Shown here: piece after piece, positions 33,763-41,567 of the stretch
How the letters are laid out: each line of letters opens with the position of its first letter
Numbering within the stretch: position 1 is the first letter of the stretch
Assembly: GCA_031363055.1 (NCBI GenBank)
Contig: JANLTP010000019.1
Location: 1 to 64,000, forward strand
Reading direction: 5' to 3'
Length of the DNA stretch: 64,000 nucleotides
Source: JANLTP01 sp031363055
Lineage (GTDB): Bacteria; Pseudomonadota; Gammaproteobacteria; Burkholderiales; Burkholderiaceae_E
Program-made: the position numbers and the translations under genes
The notes under the pieces: generated by a model
The model's database searches: none
Seen by the model: the letters and a program-made list of their open reading frames with translations, nothing else
Told to the model about the DNA's origin: nothing

Positions 33763-34734
33763 ATGTCCAGTTCAAAATTCCGACTCGTTACCCGCTCCGA
33801 TTTCGACGGTCTGGTGTGTGCGGTATTGCTCAAGGAACTCGAGTTGGTCGACGAGATCCTGTTCGTACATCCGAAGGACATGCAAGACGGCAAGATCGCG
33901 ATCACGTCGCGCGATATCACCACCAACTTGCCGTACGTGGCCGAGGCTCATCTGGCTTTCGATCACCATCTGTCCGAAACGATTCGGGACACTACAAAAT
34001 ACCGCAATCACATCATCGATCCGAACGCGCCGTCGGCGGCTCGAGTCGTCTACCAATATTACGGCGGCAAAGCCCGATTTCCAACGGTATCGGAAGAGAT
34101 GCTTCGAGCGGTCGATCAGGCCGACAGCGCCCAGTACGCACTCGACGATATTTTGGCCCCCAAAAAATGGACTTTGCTCAACTATCTGATGGACGCGCGT
34201 ACCGGTCTTGGCCGGTTTCGCGACTTCAGGATCTCGAATTACCAGTTGATGATGGAGCTCATCGATAGCTGCCGGCTAATGACGATCGACCAGATTCTCG
34301 AGCTGCCGGATGTCAAGGAGCGATCCGAGCTCTACTTCGCCCATCGCGGGCCCGCCAGCGATCAGATTCAGCGCTGCAGTACGGTGCACGGTAACGTTGT
34401 GGTGCTCGATTTGCGCAACGAAGAAATTATTCACGCCGCCAATCGATTCATGATTTATGCGCTTTTCCCTAAATGTAATGTGTCGATTCATGTGTTGTGG
34501 GGCCTTAAAAAACAGAACACGGTACTGGCGGTCGGCAAATCCATTCTCGATCGTTCAGCGGCGAGCAACATCGGTGCCCTGTGCCTGAAATTCGGCGGCG
34601 GCGGACATCTGGCTGCCGGTACCTGTCAGATCGAAAACAGTTGGGCCGAACGCGCACTCGACGAAGTGGTCAATTCGATCCGCGCCGACGAGGAACAGAA
34701 GAAACTCAGAACTGAGTTGACCAGCAGTCGCTAG
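33763..34734 (+). CDS. DHH-family phosphoesterase (exopolyphosphatase-like)
   Basis: The 323 residues have an N-terminal DHH domain with VTRSDFDGLVCAVLL (metal Asp pair), AFDHHLSE (the DHH motif) and VDQADSAQY. A DHHA1 domain follows, ending in the glycine-rich FGGGGHLAAGTCQ. Such proteins hydrolyse phosphodiesters of small nucleotides or polyphosphate. It stands alone; three 13-bp repeats follow its stop. Confidence 0.85.
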   Translation: MSSSKFRLVTRSDFDGLVCAVLLKELELVDEILFVHPKDMQDGKIAITSRDITTNLPYVAEAHLAFDHHLSETIRDTTKYRNHIIDPNAPSAARVVYQYYGGKARFPTVSEEMLRAVDQADSAQYALDDILAPKKWTLLNYLMDARTGLGRFRDFRISNYQLMMELIDSCRLMTIDQILELPDVKERSELYFAHRGPASDQIQRCSTVHGNVVVLDLRNEEIIHAANRFMIYALFPKCNVSIHVLWGLKKQNTVLAVGKSILDRSAASNIGALCLKFGGGGHLAAGTCQIENSWAERALDEVVNSIRADEEQKKLRTELTSSR

Positions 34735-34742
34735 CTTCAAAA

Positions 34743-34781
34743 ACGCGGGTTAAAAACGCGGGTTAAGTACGCGGGTTAACA
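34743..34781 (+). repeat. Three tandem 13-bp units before DUF3617
   Basis: Units ACGCGGGTTAANN begin at 34743, 34756 and 34769. They fill almost the whole gap between the DHH gene and the DUF3617 start codon. Confidence 0.8.
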
Positions 34782-34789
34782 TACGGGCG

Positions 34790-35341
34790 ATGAAATGCCC
34801 GCTGTTGTATTTACTGCTGTGCTCGCTGTTCTGCTTTTCGCTATCAGTCGCTGCGCTCGATGCGCCCGTCAAACCTGGATTGTGGGAAACAGTACTGAAG
34901 AACCGCCAGATCGAGACGGCGGTCGATCAGCCCATTGTCCGCTTCGGCAAAAACAAGGCGCCCGAGCCACCGAGCGTTGAAGTAACGAGTCCGCCAGCCA
35001 AAAACTCCGAAGCAAGCACTCAGGCATCTGTCGGATCGTCAAATCGCCCCGCCAGCACAGCAGGCGGCCTCGTCGAGATGGTCTGTGTCGGCAGCGAGGC
35101 CCTTAAAGTCGTCGGTATGCCAGCGCCGATCCGTCGCGACTGCGACTATAAGACCCGATGGGTTGGCGCGGTCGCAACCATCCAGACGTTCTGCAACGGC
35201 GTCGTCACCAGCGGCGAAATCATCTACCAAAATAGCGAGACCTACTCGGGCTGGATTCTGCCGAGTGCGCCCTGGGGTATGGGTCGAATTGAACTCAATG
35301 GCCGCTGGTTGGGCAGCGATTGCGGAGCCGTCAAGCCTTGA
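34790..35341 (+). CDS. DUF3617 domain exported protein
   Basis: This 183-residue protein has a signal peptide (LLYLLLCSLFCFSLSVAA) and the DUF3617 start APVKPGLWETVLK. A Ser/Ala-rich central linker follows, then a C-terminal part with two cysteines (DCDYKTRW, TFCNGVVTSGE). DUF3617 proteins are periplasmic or outer-membrane-associated with unknown function. It overlaps the NosR-like gene that follows, so the two may be co-transcribed. Confidence 0.82.
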   Translation: MKCPLLYLLLCSLFCFSLSVAALDAPVKPGLWETVLKNRQIETAVDQPIVRFGKNKAPEPPSVEVTSPPAKNSEASTQASVGSSNRPASTAGGLVEMVCVGSEALKVVGMPAPIRRDCDYKTRWVGAVATIQTFCNGVVTSGEIIYQNSETYSGWILPSAPWGMGRIELNGRWLGSDCGAVKP

Positions 35342-37569
35342 GCGCGGCGGCTAGCGCTGGCTTCGTCCGGCATGACTTTTTTCGGGCGATCTTTTGGCTT
35401 TCAATACTGCTTTTCAGTACGTCAAACTTTGCGGGTGAACTGAGCAAGGCGCAGATCGAGCAATTTTTCCCGGCGCCCGTCATGGTTGGCGAAAAAGAAA
35501 AGGACCTGCCGCTATGGCCGCTGTTCGTGCGCGCTGCGCATGTGACCACCAACATGGAACGCGACTCTCGGGGCATTCCCATCTGGCCCGTCTCCAAGCC
35601 TGGCGATGAGGCGCTGCCTGGTACCTTGGTCGGTTATGCTTTTGAGTCTTCCGATATTGCACCGGTGCCCGGTTTCTCGGGCAAGCTGATCAACATGCTG
35701 GTCGCGCTCGACGCCAAGGGTACGTTCATCGACGTTCGATTGATCTCGCATCGCGAACCGATTTTCGCCGGTGCCATGGCGGACAGCTTGTTGTCGCGTT
35801 TTGCTGCTCAATATCGCAACGTCTCGGTGAAACAAAATATCCGGATTTTGACCGAAGCGAAGGAGTTACCAAGAGTCGGGCCGGAGGTGGCGTTGCTGCA
35901 AGGCGTTTCGCGCGCCACCGTGACCGTCGAGCTGCTCGACAAGACGGTCCTGAAGTCCGCCCTGAAGGTCGCCCGCGCAAAGTTCGGCATCGCCGCCGCC
36001 AACAATCCCGATCAGGCGAACCAGCTTCGGGCTGATCTGTTTGAAGCCGCTGATATCGACGCGCTGACGAGATCAAACTTGATTCAGACCGTCCAGTTCA
36101 GCAACACCCAGATCGAAGAGGCCTTCAAGGGTACGGCAGCGGCGGGTCAGGATCTGCAGGCGTTGGCCAAACCGCAAGAGGCCGCTATTGAACTCAAGCT
36201 GGCGCTGGTGAGTTTGCCGCAAATCGGCCGAAACCTGCTCGGTGATGAAGGCTTTAACTATGTGAAATCGTTGCTGAAAGAAGGCGAGCATATGTTGCTG
36301 ATCGCCGGGCGCGGCACGTACAGTTTTATTGGCGACGATTATGTGCGCGCCGGCGCACCGGGTCGGCTGCTCATGCGGCAAGGCGATACCGGCGTCGAGT
36401 TGCGCGACTTTATCTACGACCTGAAGCTGAACTTGCCGGATGGATTTGATCGCAGCAATGCGCGCCTGCTGCGGGTCGCCGGTTATGCCGGCATCGACCC
36501 CGGCAAGGCACTCGAGTTCGACTATCTGGTCCGACGCATCCACGGCACATTCAACAAGCAGCGATTCGAGGGCAAGTACGGATTCGCCTACCAGGTTCCC
36601 GAAGCCTATATTGCCCGACCGATACCCGAAGAGCCGAACTGGAAAAACGCCTGGAGCAATCGCCGACTCGATCTATCCATTCTGGTCGTCGGACTGATCA
36701 TTCTGAGTGCCACGTTGTTTGCGCAGCGCCGATTGGTCAGCAGTGTCCCGGCCGTGCGTGGCTTTCGCGCTATATTTGCGATCTTCACGCTGTTCTTTAT
36801 TGGCTGGTACGGCCAAGGTCAGTTATCGATTGTGAATATCACGAGCCTCATCGAAGCCTTGCGATTAGGTAACTCACTCGACTTCATGCTCTATGATCCG
36901 ATGTCACTGACCCTGTGGGGGTTTGTGCTGTTGAGTCTCTTCATCTGGGGGCGAGGTACGTTCTGCGGCTGGCTCTGCCCATTCGGCGCCTTGCAGGAAT
37001 TGATCAGCATCATCACCAACAAACTCGGACTCAAACCGCGTCGCCTGCATACCCGGGTCGATGCCAAACTGAAGTGGATCAAATACGTGGTCCTGCTGGC
37101 ACTGCTGGGCGCCGCGCTGGTGTCGACCGAATGGACCGAACGCGGTACGGAAGTTGAGCCCTTCAAAACCGCCATCAGCATGAGTTTTGTGCGCTCCTGG
37201 CCCTATGTTGCCTGGGCCATCGCCACCATCGGCCTGTCGGTGTTCGTTTATCGCGGTTACTGCCGCTATATTTGCCCACTCGGTGCGGCGCTCGCCGTGC
37301 TCGGGCATGTTCGTCTGTTTGCCTGGATTCCTCGGCGGGCAGAATGCGGCACACCTTGCCAAACCTGTCGGCACCGCTGTGAGTATCAGGCCATCGAGCC
37401 CGCTGGCAAGGTTGATTACAGCGAGTGCTTTCAGTGCCTGGACTGCGTCGCGATTCATGAGAGCGACCAGTTGTGTGCGCCGCGTATCATTGAGCGCAAG
37501 CGCCACCGGGTTATAGCCATTGCGCCGGAACTCGTGCTGGCGAAGAGTTTGTCGAGGGGTAGCGCGTGA
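35338..37569 (+). CDS. NosR/NirI-like membrane flavoprotein with iron-sulphur centres
   Basis: This protein of about 743 residues has a periplasmic FMN-binding domain and at least five membrane spans. Two membrane-adjacent Cys groups (FCGWLCPFGALQE, YCRYICPLGAAL) and a C-terminal 4Fe-4S-type region (ECGTPCQTCRHRCEY, ECFQCLDC) follow. No ATG fits the start: TTG at 35338 overlaps the DUF3617 stop and has GGAG ten bases upstream; TTG at 35320 is the alternative. The usual flavin-attachment motif (S/T)GAT appears as SRAT at about residue 194. NosR supports N2O reductase electron flow, but nosZ is not in this window. ApbE follows with a one-base overlap. Confidence 0.85.
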   Translation: MSAAASAGFVRHDFFRAIFWLSILLFSTSNFAGELSKAQIEQFFPAPVMVGEKEKDLPLWPLFVRAAHVTTNMERDSRGIPIWPVSKPGDEALPGTLVGYAFESSDIAPVPGFSGKLINMLVALDAKGTFIDVRLISHREPIFAGAMADSLLSRFAAQYRNVSVKQNIRILTEAKELPRVGPEVALLQGVSRATVTVELLDKTVLKSALKVARAKFGIAAANNPDQANQLRADLFEAADIDALTRSNLIQTVQFSNTQIEEAFKGTAAAGQDLQALAKPQEAAIELKLALVSLPQIGRNLLGDEGFNYVKSLLKEGEHMLLIAGRGTYSFIGDDYVRAGAPGRLLMRQGDTGVELRDFIYDLKLNLPDGFDRSNARLLRVAGYAGIDPGKALEFDYLVRRIHGTFNKQRFEGKYGFAYQVPEAYIARPIPEEPNWKNAWSNRRLDLSILVVGLIILSATLFAQRRLVSSVPAVRGFRAIFAIFTLFFIGWYGQGQLSIVNITSLIEALRLGNSLDFMLYDPMSLTLWGFVLLSLFIWGRGTFCGWLCPFGALQELISIITNKLGLKPRRLHTRVDAKLKWIKYVVLLALLGAALVSTEWTERGTEVEPFKTAISMSFVRSWPYVAWAIATIGLSVFVYRGYCRYICPLGAALAVLGHVRLFAWIPRRAECGTPCQTCRHRCEYQAIEPAGKVDYSECFQCLDCVAIHESDQLCAPRIIERKRHRVIAIAPELVLAKSLSRGSA

Positions 37570-38720
37570 TGAAAATACCGACTGCGGCGTCGCCCACCCG
37601 GCGCGCTCGCCGCGATTTTGTGCGCAGCTCGCTGGGCGTCGGCGGCCTGCTGCTCAGCGCCAACCTGGGCAGCGCCCCAGGTGACAATGTACAAAGCGGC
37701 GTTGTGCAACGCGGCGATGTGCAAGTCAGCGGTACGCAACGCGGCGGTACGCAGTCGGCGCAGTCTCTGAACTGGAAGTCGCGCGCCTTGATCGGATTTG
37801 GCACTACCTTGTGGCTGCGCGCCGCCCATCCGGACGGTGCCCGCACCGACCGAGCGCTCGACGCCGCCGTGCACGAGTTGCGCGGCATTGAGGCCATCAT
37901 GAGCCTCTTCAAGATGGACAGTGAACTCAGCCGGTTGAACCGGTACGGCCAACTGTCAAATCCTGACGCGCGACTGGTTGAATTGATTCGATTGGCGAAC
38001 ACGGTGTCGCAAGCAAGTGACGGCGCCTTCGATGTCAGCGTACAACCGTTGTGGTCGGCCTGGCAGTCAGCCGCTCAGGCGGCTCGTTTGCCTACCGCGA
38101 TAGAACTCGACAGCGCGCGCGCGCGCGTCGGCTGGCAAGGCATCCAGCTCGATGAGCGGCAGATTCGGCTGAAGGCGGGCATGGCCCTGACCTTGAACGG
38201 CATCGCCCAGGGATACGCCGCTGACCGGGTTCGTACGCTGCTGATGGCGCACGGCATTGAGCACGCGCTACTCGACACCGGTGAATGGAGTGCTCTGGCA
38301 CCCGACTTCAAGACCATGAATTGGCGACTGGGTGTTGCCAATCCGCTGGTAGAGCAGCAGTTGATCGCAACGCTGGTCGCCGATGGTCGCAGTATCGCCA
38401 CGTCATCGGACCAGCACACGCGGTTCAATGCTGACCCAAGACATCATCACATTTTTGATCCGCGCACGGGCTTCTCACCCACCAGTCTGTCCTCGGTCAC
38501 GGTGCTGGCCGCCTCCTGTGCACTGGCCGACGCCCTGACCAAGGTATTTTTCATGATCGATCGTTCGTTAAGCGAACCGGCCAGCGGCCTCGCAAACGCG
38601 GGCGAACACAATGCGCTGATCCGCCAAGCGCGCACGCTGCTCGAGCGCTGGCAGGTCGATGTGCTGCTGGTCGACAAACAAGGTCACTGGTGGGCCAGTG
38701 ACGGCCTGCCACTGGCATGA
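37569..38720 (+). CDS. apbE: FAD:protein FMN transferase
   Basis: The start at 37569 overlaps the NosR-like stop by one base (TGATG); a GTG at 37566 is also possible. About 383 residues. A twin-arginine-like leader (RRARRDFVRSSLGVGGLLLSANLG) and a short repetitive linker precede the ApbE domain: ELRGIEAIMSLFKMDSELSRLNR, DGAFDVSVQPLW, LTLNGIAQGYAADRV, LLDTGEW and the C-terminal HHHIFDPRTG with metal-binding residues. It attaches FMN to Thr of exported flavoproteins. The adjacent NosR-like protein is the obvious target. The linker (37690-37755) contains in-frame repeats of QRG/GTQ words. Confidence 0.9.
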   Translation: MKIPTAASPTRRARRDFVRSSLGVGGLLLSANLGSAPGDNVQSGVVQRGDVQVSGTQRGGTQSAQSLNWKSRALIGFGTTLWLRAAHPDGARTDRALDAAVHELRGIEAIMSLFKMDSELSRLNRYGQLSNPDARLVELIRLANTVSQASDGAFDVSVQPLWSAWQSAAQAARLPTAIELDSARARVGWQGIQLDERQIRLKAGMALTLNGIAQGYAADRVRTLLMAHGIEHALLDTGEWSALAPDFKTMNWRLGVANPLVEQQLIATLVADGRSIATSSDQHTRFNADPRHHHIFDPRTGFSPTSLSSVTVLAASCALADALTKVFFMIDRSLSEPASGLANAGEHNALIRQARTLLERWQVDVLLVDKQGHWWASDGLPLA

Positions 38721-38762
38721 TGCCTTCGCTTGATGCATTAGCTTGACGCGCGGGCTTTACGC

Positions 38763-40460
38763 TCACGCCGCCAGCGGATCTCGGGGTAATAACTTGTGCT
38801 GCAGGACCTGTTCGGACAGTTGTGCGCGTTGCGGCAGATGCGCGAATTTCGCCTCCCAGCGCAGACCGGCCATGGTCACTACATGATAAAGCGTCGAGGC
38901 CGTCGTTCGCGCCAGCGCCGAATCGTTTTGCGCGGCCACTTCAGCCGTCCGCACGAACACACGCTCGATGGTTGTGCGCATCAGCGCGCTCGCGGGTGCC
39001 AGCTCCGCAGTACCCGGGACTGTTTGCTCGGACTCGGATAAAAGTCGTTCAACGAGTCGCCTGAGTGCTGGCAGCGAGCCTTCGCGCTGAATCGCACGGA
39101 TCACATCCAGCGCCACGATGTTGCTCGTCCCTTCCCAGATGGATCCCAGATGGGCGTCGCGCAGCAGGCGAGCGTCAGGCCACTCTTCGATGTAGCCGCA
39201 GCCGCCGCGTACCTCCATCGCATCGCCGGTGACTTTGCGCGCATCGCGGCAGGCGCGAAACTTGATGAGCGGCGTCATGATACGGGCCAGCGCGTAAGCG
39301 TCCTGCTCGCCTCGATCCGATGCCGCCAGCGCCTGGGCGGTCTGAAAGACCATACAGCGCGCCTGTTCGGTGGCCACTGTCATTTTGTCAATCTGCCGGC
39401 GCATCAGCGGTTGTTCGATCAGCGGCTTGCCGAACGCCTGGCGGTTCTGCGCGACATGCAGCGCTTCACTCAAGGCGCGGCGCATCAGGCCGGCCGCACG
39501 AACGCCATTCGACAGTCGCGAATTGTTGATCATGTCGGCCATCAGCTTGAAGCCGGCGCCACGTTCGCCAATCAGGTGGGCCAGCGCGCCCTCGAGACGG
39601 ATCTCGCCACTCGCCATCGAGCGGGTGCCGAGCTTGTCCTTCAGGCGCAAGATCCGGTAGTGATTGTGAGCTCCGTCGGGCAGCGTTCGCGGCAACAGAA
39701 ACAACGAGATGCCCTTCAGGCCGTCGGCTGAATCGGTGCGCGCCAACACCATCGCCAAGGCCGCATCGGCATTCGAGCAGAACCATTTGTCACCATTCAA
39801 CAACCAACGGCCGTCCGGCTGCAGGGTCGCCCGGGTTTGCGTGGCGCTGACATCTGAACCGGCGCCTTGCTCGGTCATGAACATTGCACCTTGACTGAGC
39901 TCGTCAAAGTCAAGCGTGGTCAAGGTCGGCAAAAAGTGCTCGATCAAACCGGCATCGCCGAATTTCTTGAGGGTTCGGGTCAACGAATCAGTCATGCTGA
40001 CCGGGCAACACAATCCGAACTCGGCCTGCACAAACAAATAGGTCAGCGCGTATTTTGCGGCCGGCGGCATGGGCGCCGGCCAACCCAATACACCGGCGCG
40101 ATGCGACAGGGCCGCCAAGCCAAAATCGGCAAAGGCCAGCCGCTCCATCTCGACATAAGCGGGATGTTTTTCGATCCGCGCTTCATCCGCTCCGCGCCGA
40201 CTGCGAACCGATAATTGCGGCGGATTTCGATCCGCTTGCCCAGCCAACTCATCAAGCCGGCCACCGACCAGCGCACCGAGTCGCGAAAAGTGCGGTTCCA
40301 GATGGGCAAACAGATCAATGGGCAAATAAAGTTTGAACAGGGCCGCCGCGCTGGGATCGGTCCGATAGAAATTCAGGCCACGAGTATCCGGGATCGCCGC
40401 CGCACCGGACAAACCGGCGGGCTGAATACTCGATGAGGTGATTTGATCTCTGGAATTCAT
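38763..40460 (-). CDS. Acyl-CoA dehydrogenase, AidB-like
   Basis: The 565 residues have the AidB branch layout. There is an N-terminal extra domain (RGLNFYRTDPSAAALFKLYLP), then the ACAD core with FMTEQGAGSDVSATQT (flavin and substrate), WLLNGDKWFCSNADA, LGTRSMASGEIRLEGA and the helical domain RQAFGKPLIEQPLMRRQI, ending in GGCGYIEEWPDARLLRDAHLGSIWEGTSNIVALD. It would carry FAD and oxidise an acyl-CoA or act in alkylation response like AidB. A Bug gene ends 12 bases upstream on the same strand. Confidence 0.9.
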   Translation of the reverse strand: MNSRDQITSSSIQPAGLSGAAAIPDTRGLNFYRTDPSAAALFKLYLPIDLFAHLEPHFSRLGALVGGRLDELAGQADRNPPQLSVRSRRGADEARIEKHPAYVEMERLAFADFGLAALSHRAGVLGWPAPMPPAAKYALTYLFVQAEFGLCCPVSMTDSLTRTLKKFGDAGLIEHFLPTLTTLDFDELSQGAMFMTEQGAGSDVSATQTRATLQPDGRWLLNGDKWFCSNADAALAMVLARTDSADGLKGISLFLLPRTLPDGAHNHYRILRLKDKLGTRSMASGEIRLEGALAHLIGERGAGFKLMADMINNSRLSNGVRAAGLMRRALSEALHVAQNRQAFGKPLIEQPLMRRQIDKMTVATEQARCMVFQTAQALAASDRGEQDAYALARIMTPLIKFRACRDARKVTGDAMEVRGGCGYIEEWPDARLLRDAHLGSIWEGTSNIVALDVIRAIQREGSLPALRRLVERLLSESEQTVPGTAELAPASALMRTTIERVFVRTAEVAAQNDSALARTTASTLYHVVTMAGLRWEAKFAHLPQRAQLSEQVLQHKLLPRDPLAA

Positions 40461-40472
40461 GACAGGTTGAAC

Positions 40473-41483
40473 TCAGTCGATCTTGGCGCCAGACGCCGAC
40501 ACAATCTTGCCCCACTTTTCGCGATCGACCTTGATGACCTGAGCGAACTCCTCTGGCGTGCTGGTCCAGATCTCGAAACCGGCGGCGGCCGCGCGCTCTC
40601 GATTCTCCGGCGCACGAATGGCGCGAATCAAGGCATCATTGAGTTTTGCGGTAATCGGTTTCGGAATTCCGGCGGGACCAACGATGCCGAACCACAGATC
40701 ACTGCCCGCTTCGGTGAAGCCCTTGATACCGGATTCGGCCATCGTCGGCACCTCCGGCGCAAACGGCGAGCGCCGCTCGCCGGTCACGGCCAAGGCCTTG
40801 ACTCGGCCGGCACGGGCGCTGGGCATGGCGGTAATGAAGACATCGAACATGAAGGTGATGTTGCCGGCGATGACATCGGCCAACGCCAGCGCGCTGCCGC
40901 GATAGGGAACATGTAGCATCGGCGCCGCCGCCACGAGCTTCAGAATTTCTCCAGACAGATGATTCGACGAGCCGTTGCCAGCCGAACCAAAACTGACCTT
41001 GCCCGGATTCGCCTTGGCGTAAGCCACCAGCTCAGCGATCGAATTGATCCCCAGCCGGGGATTGATGATCAGCACGTTGATGTATTTGACCGCCAAGGTC
41101 AGCGGCGTGAAATCCAGGCTGGTGTTGTGCGGTAGACGGCTGCCGTAAAGGTGTGGGTTGATTGAATGGGTACCGGTCGTCGCCAGGCCGATGGTGTAGC
41201 CATCCGGCGCCGATTTGGCAACCCGGTCCATGCCGATCGACGCGCCAGCGCCTGGAACGTTTTCAACCACCACCGGTTGTCCCAGCAGTTCAGACAGTTT
41301 CTGTGCAACCGGCCTCGAATAGGAATCGGTTGATCCACCCGGCGGAAACGGTACGATCCACTTGATGACCTTGTTTGGATAGGATTGCCCAAAGACACTG
41401 GCGGGCAATACGAGGCCGCCGGCAGCCGCGCCTGCGAGCCCGCCTGCAAACCTTTTAACAAATTCCCTTTTACTGATGCTCAA
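40473..41483 (-). CDS. Bug-family substrate-binding protein
   Basis: A TTG at 41483 (LSISKREFVKRFAGG) has GGAG eight bases upstream and gives a normal twin-arginine-like leader. The frame extends to an ATG at 41534 without better support. About 336 residues. The mature start SYPNKVIKWIVPFPPGGSTDSYSRPV, then VENVPGAGASIGMDRV, SAGNGSSNHLSGEIL and HVPYRGSALALADV, are Bug motifs. It shares orientation with the acyl-CoA dehydrogenase. The ligand is unknown; no TctA/TctB genes are near. Confidence 0.88.
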   Translation of the reverse strand: MSISKREFVKRFAGGLAGAAAGGLVLPASVFGQSYPNKVIKWIVPFPPGGSTDSYSRPVAQKLSELLGQPVVVENVPGAGASIGMDRVAKSAPDGYTIGLATTGTHSINPHLYGSRLPHNTSLDFTPLTLAVKYINVLIINPRLGINSIAELVAYAKANPGKVSFGSAGNGSSNHLSGEILKLVAAAPMLHVPYRGSALALADVIAGNITFMFDVFITAMPSARAGRVKALAVTGERRSPFAPEVPTMAESGIKGFTEAGSDLWFGIVGPAGIPKPITAKLNDALIRAIRAPENRERAAAAGFEIWTSTPEEFAQVIKVDREKWGKIVSASGAKID

Positions 41484-41567
41484 CGATATCTCTCCAGAAA
41501 TAATCATTTCGGAAGAGGTTACCATTTCAGTCAAGCGTGCGCCGTTCGCGTCGGTTAACCAGCCCGC

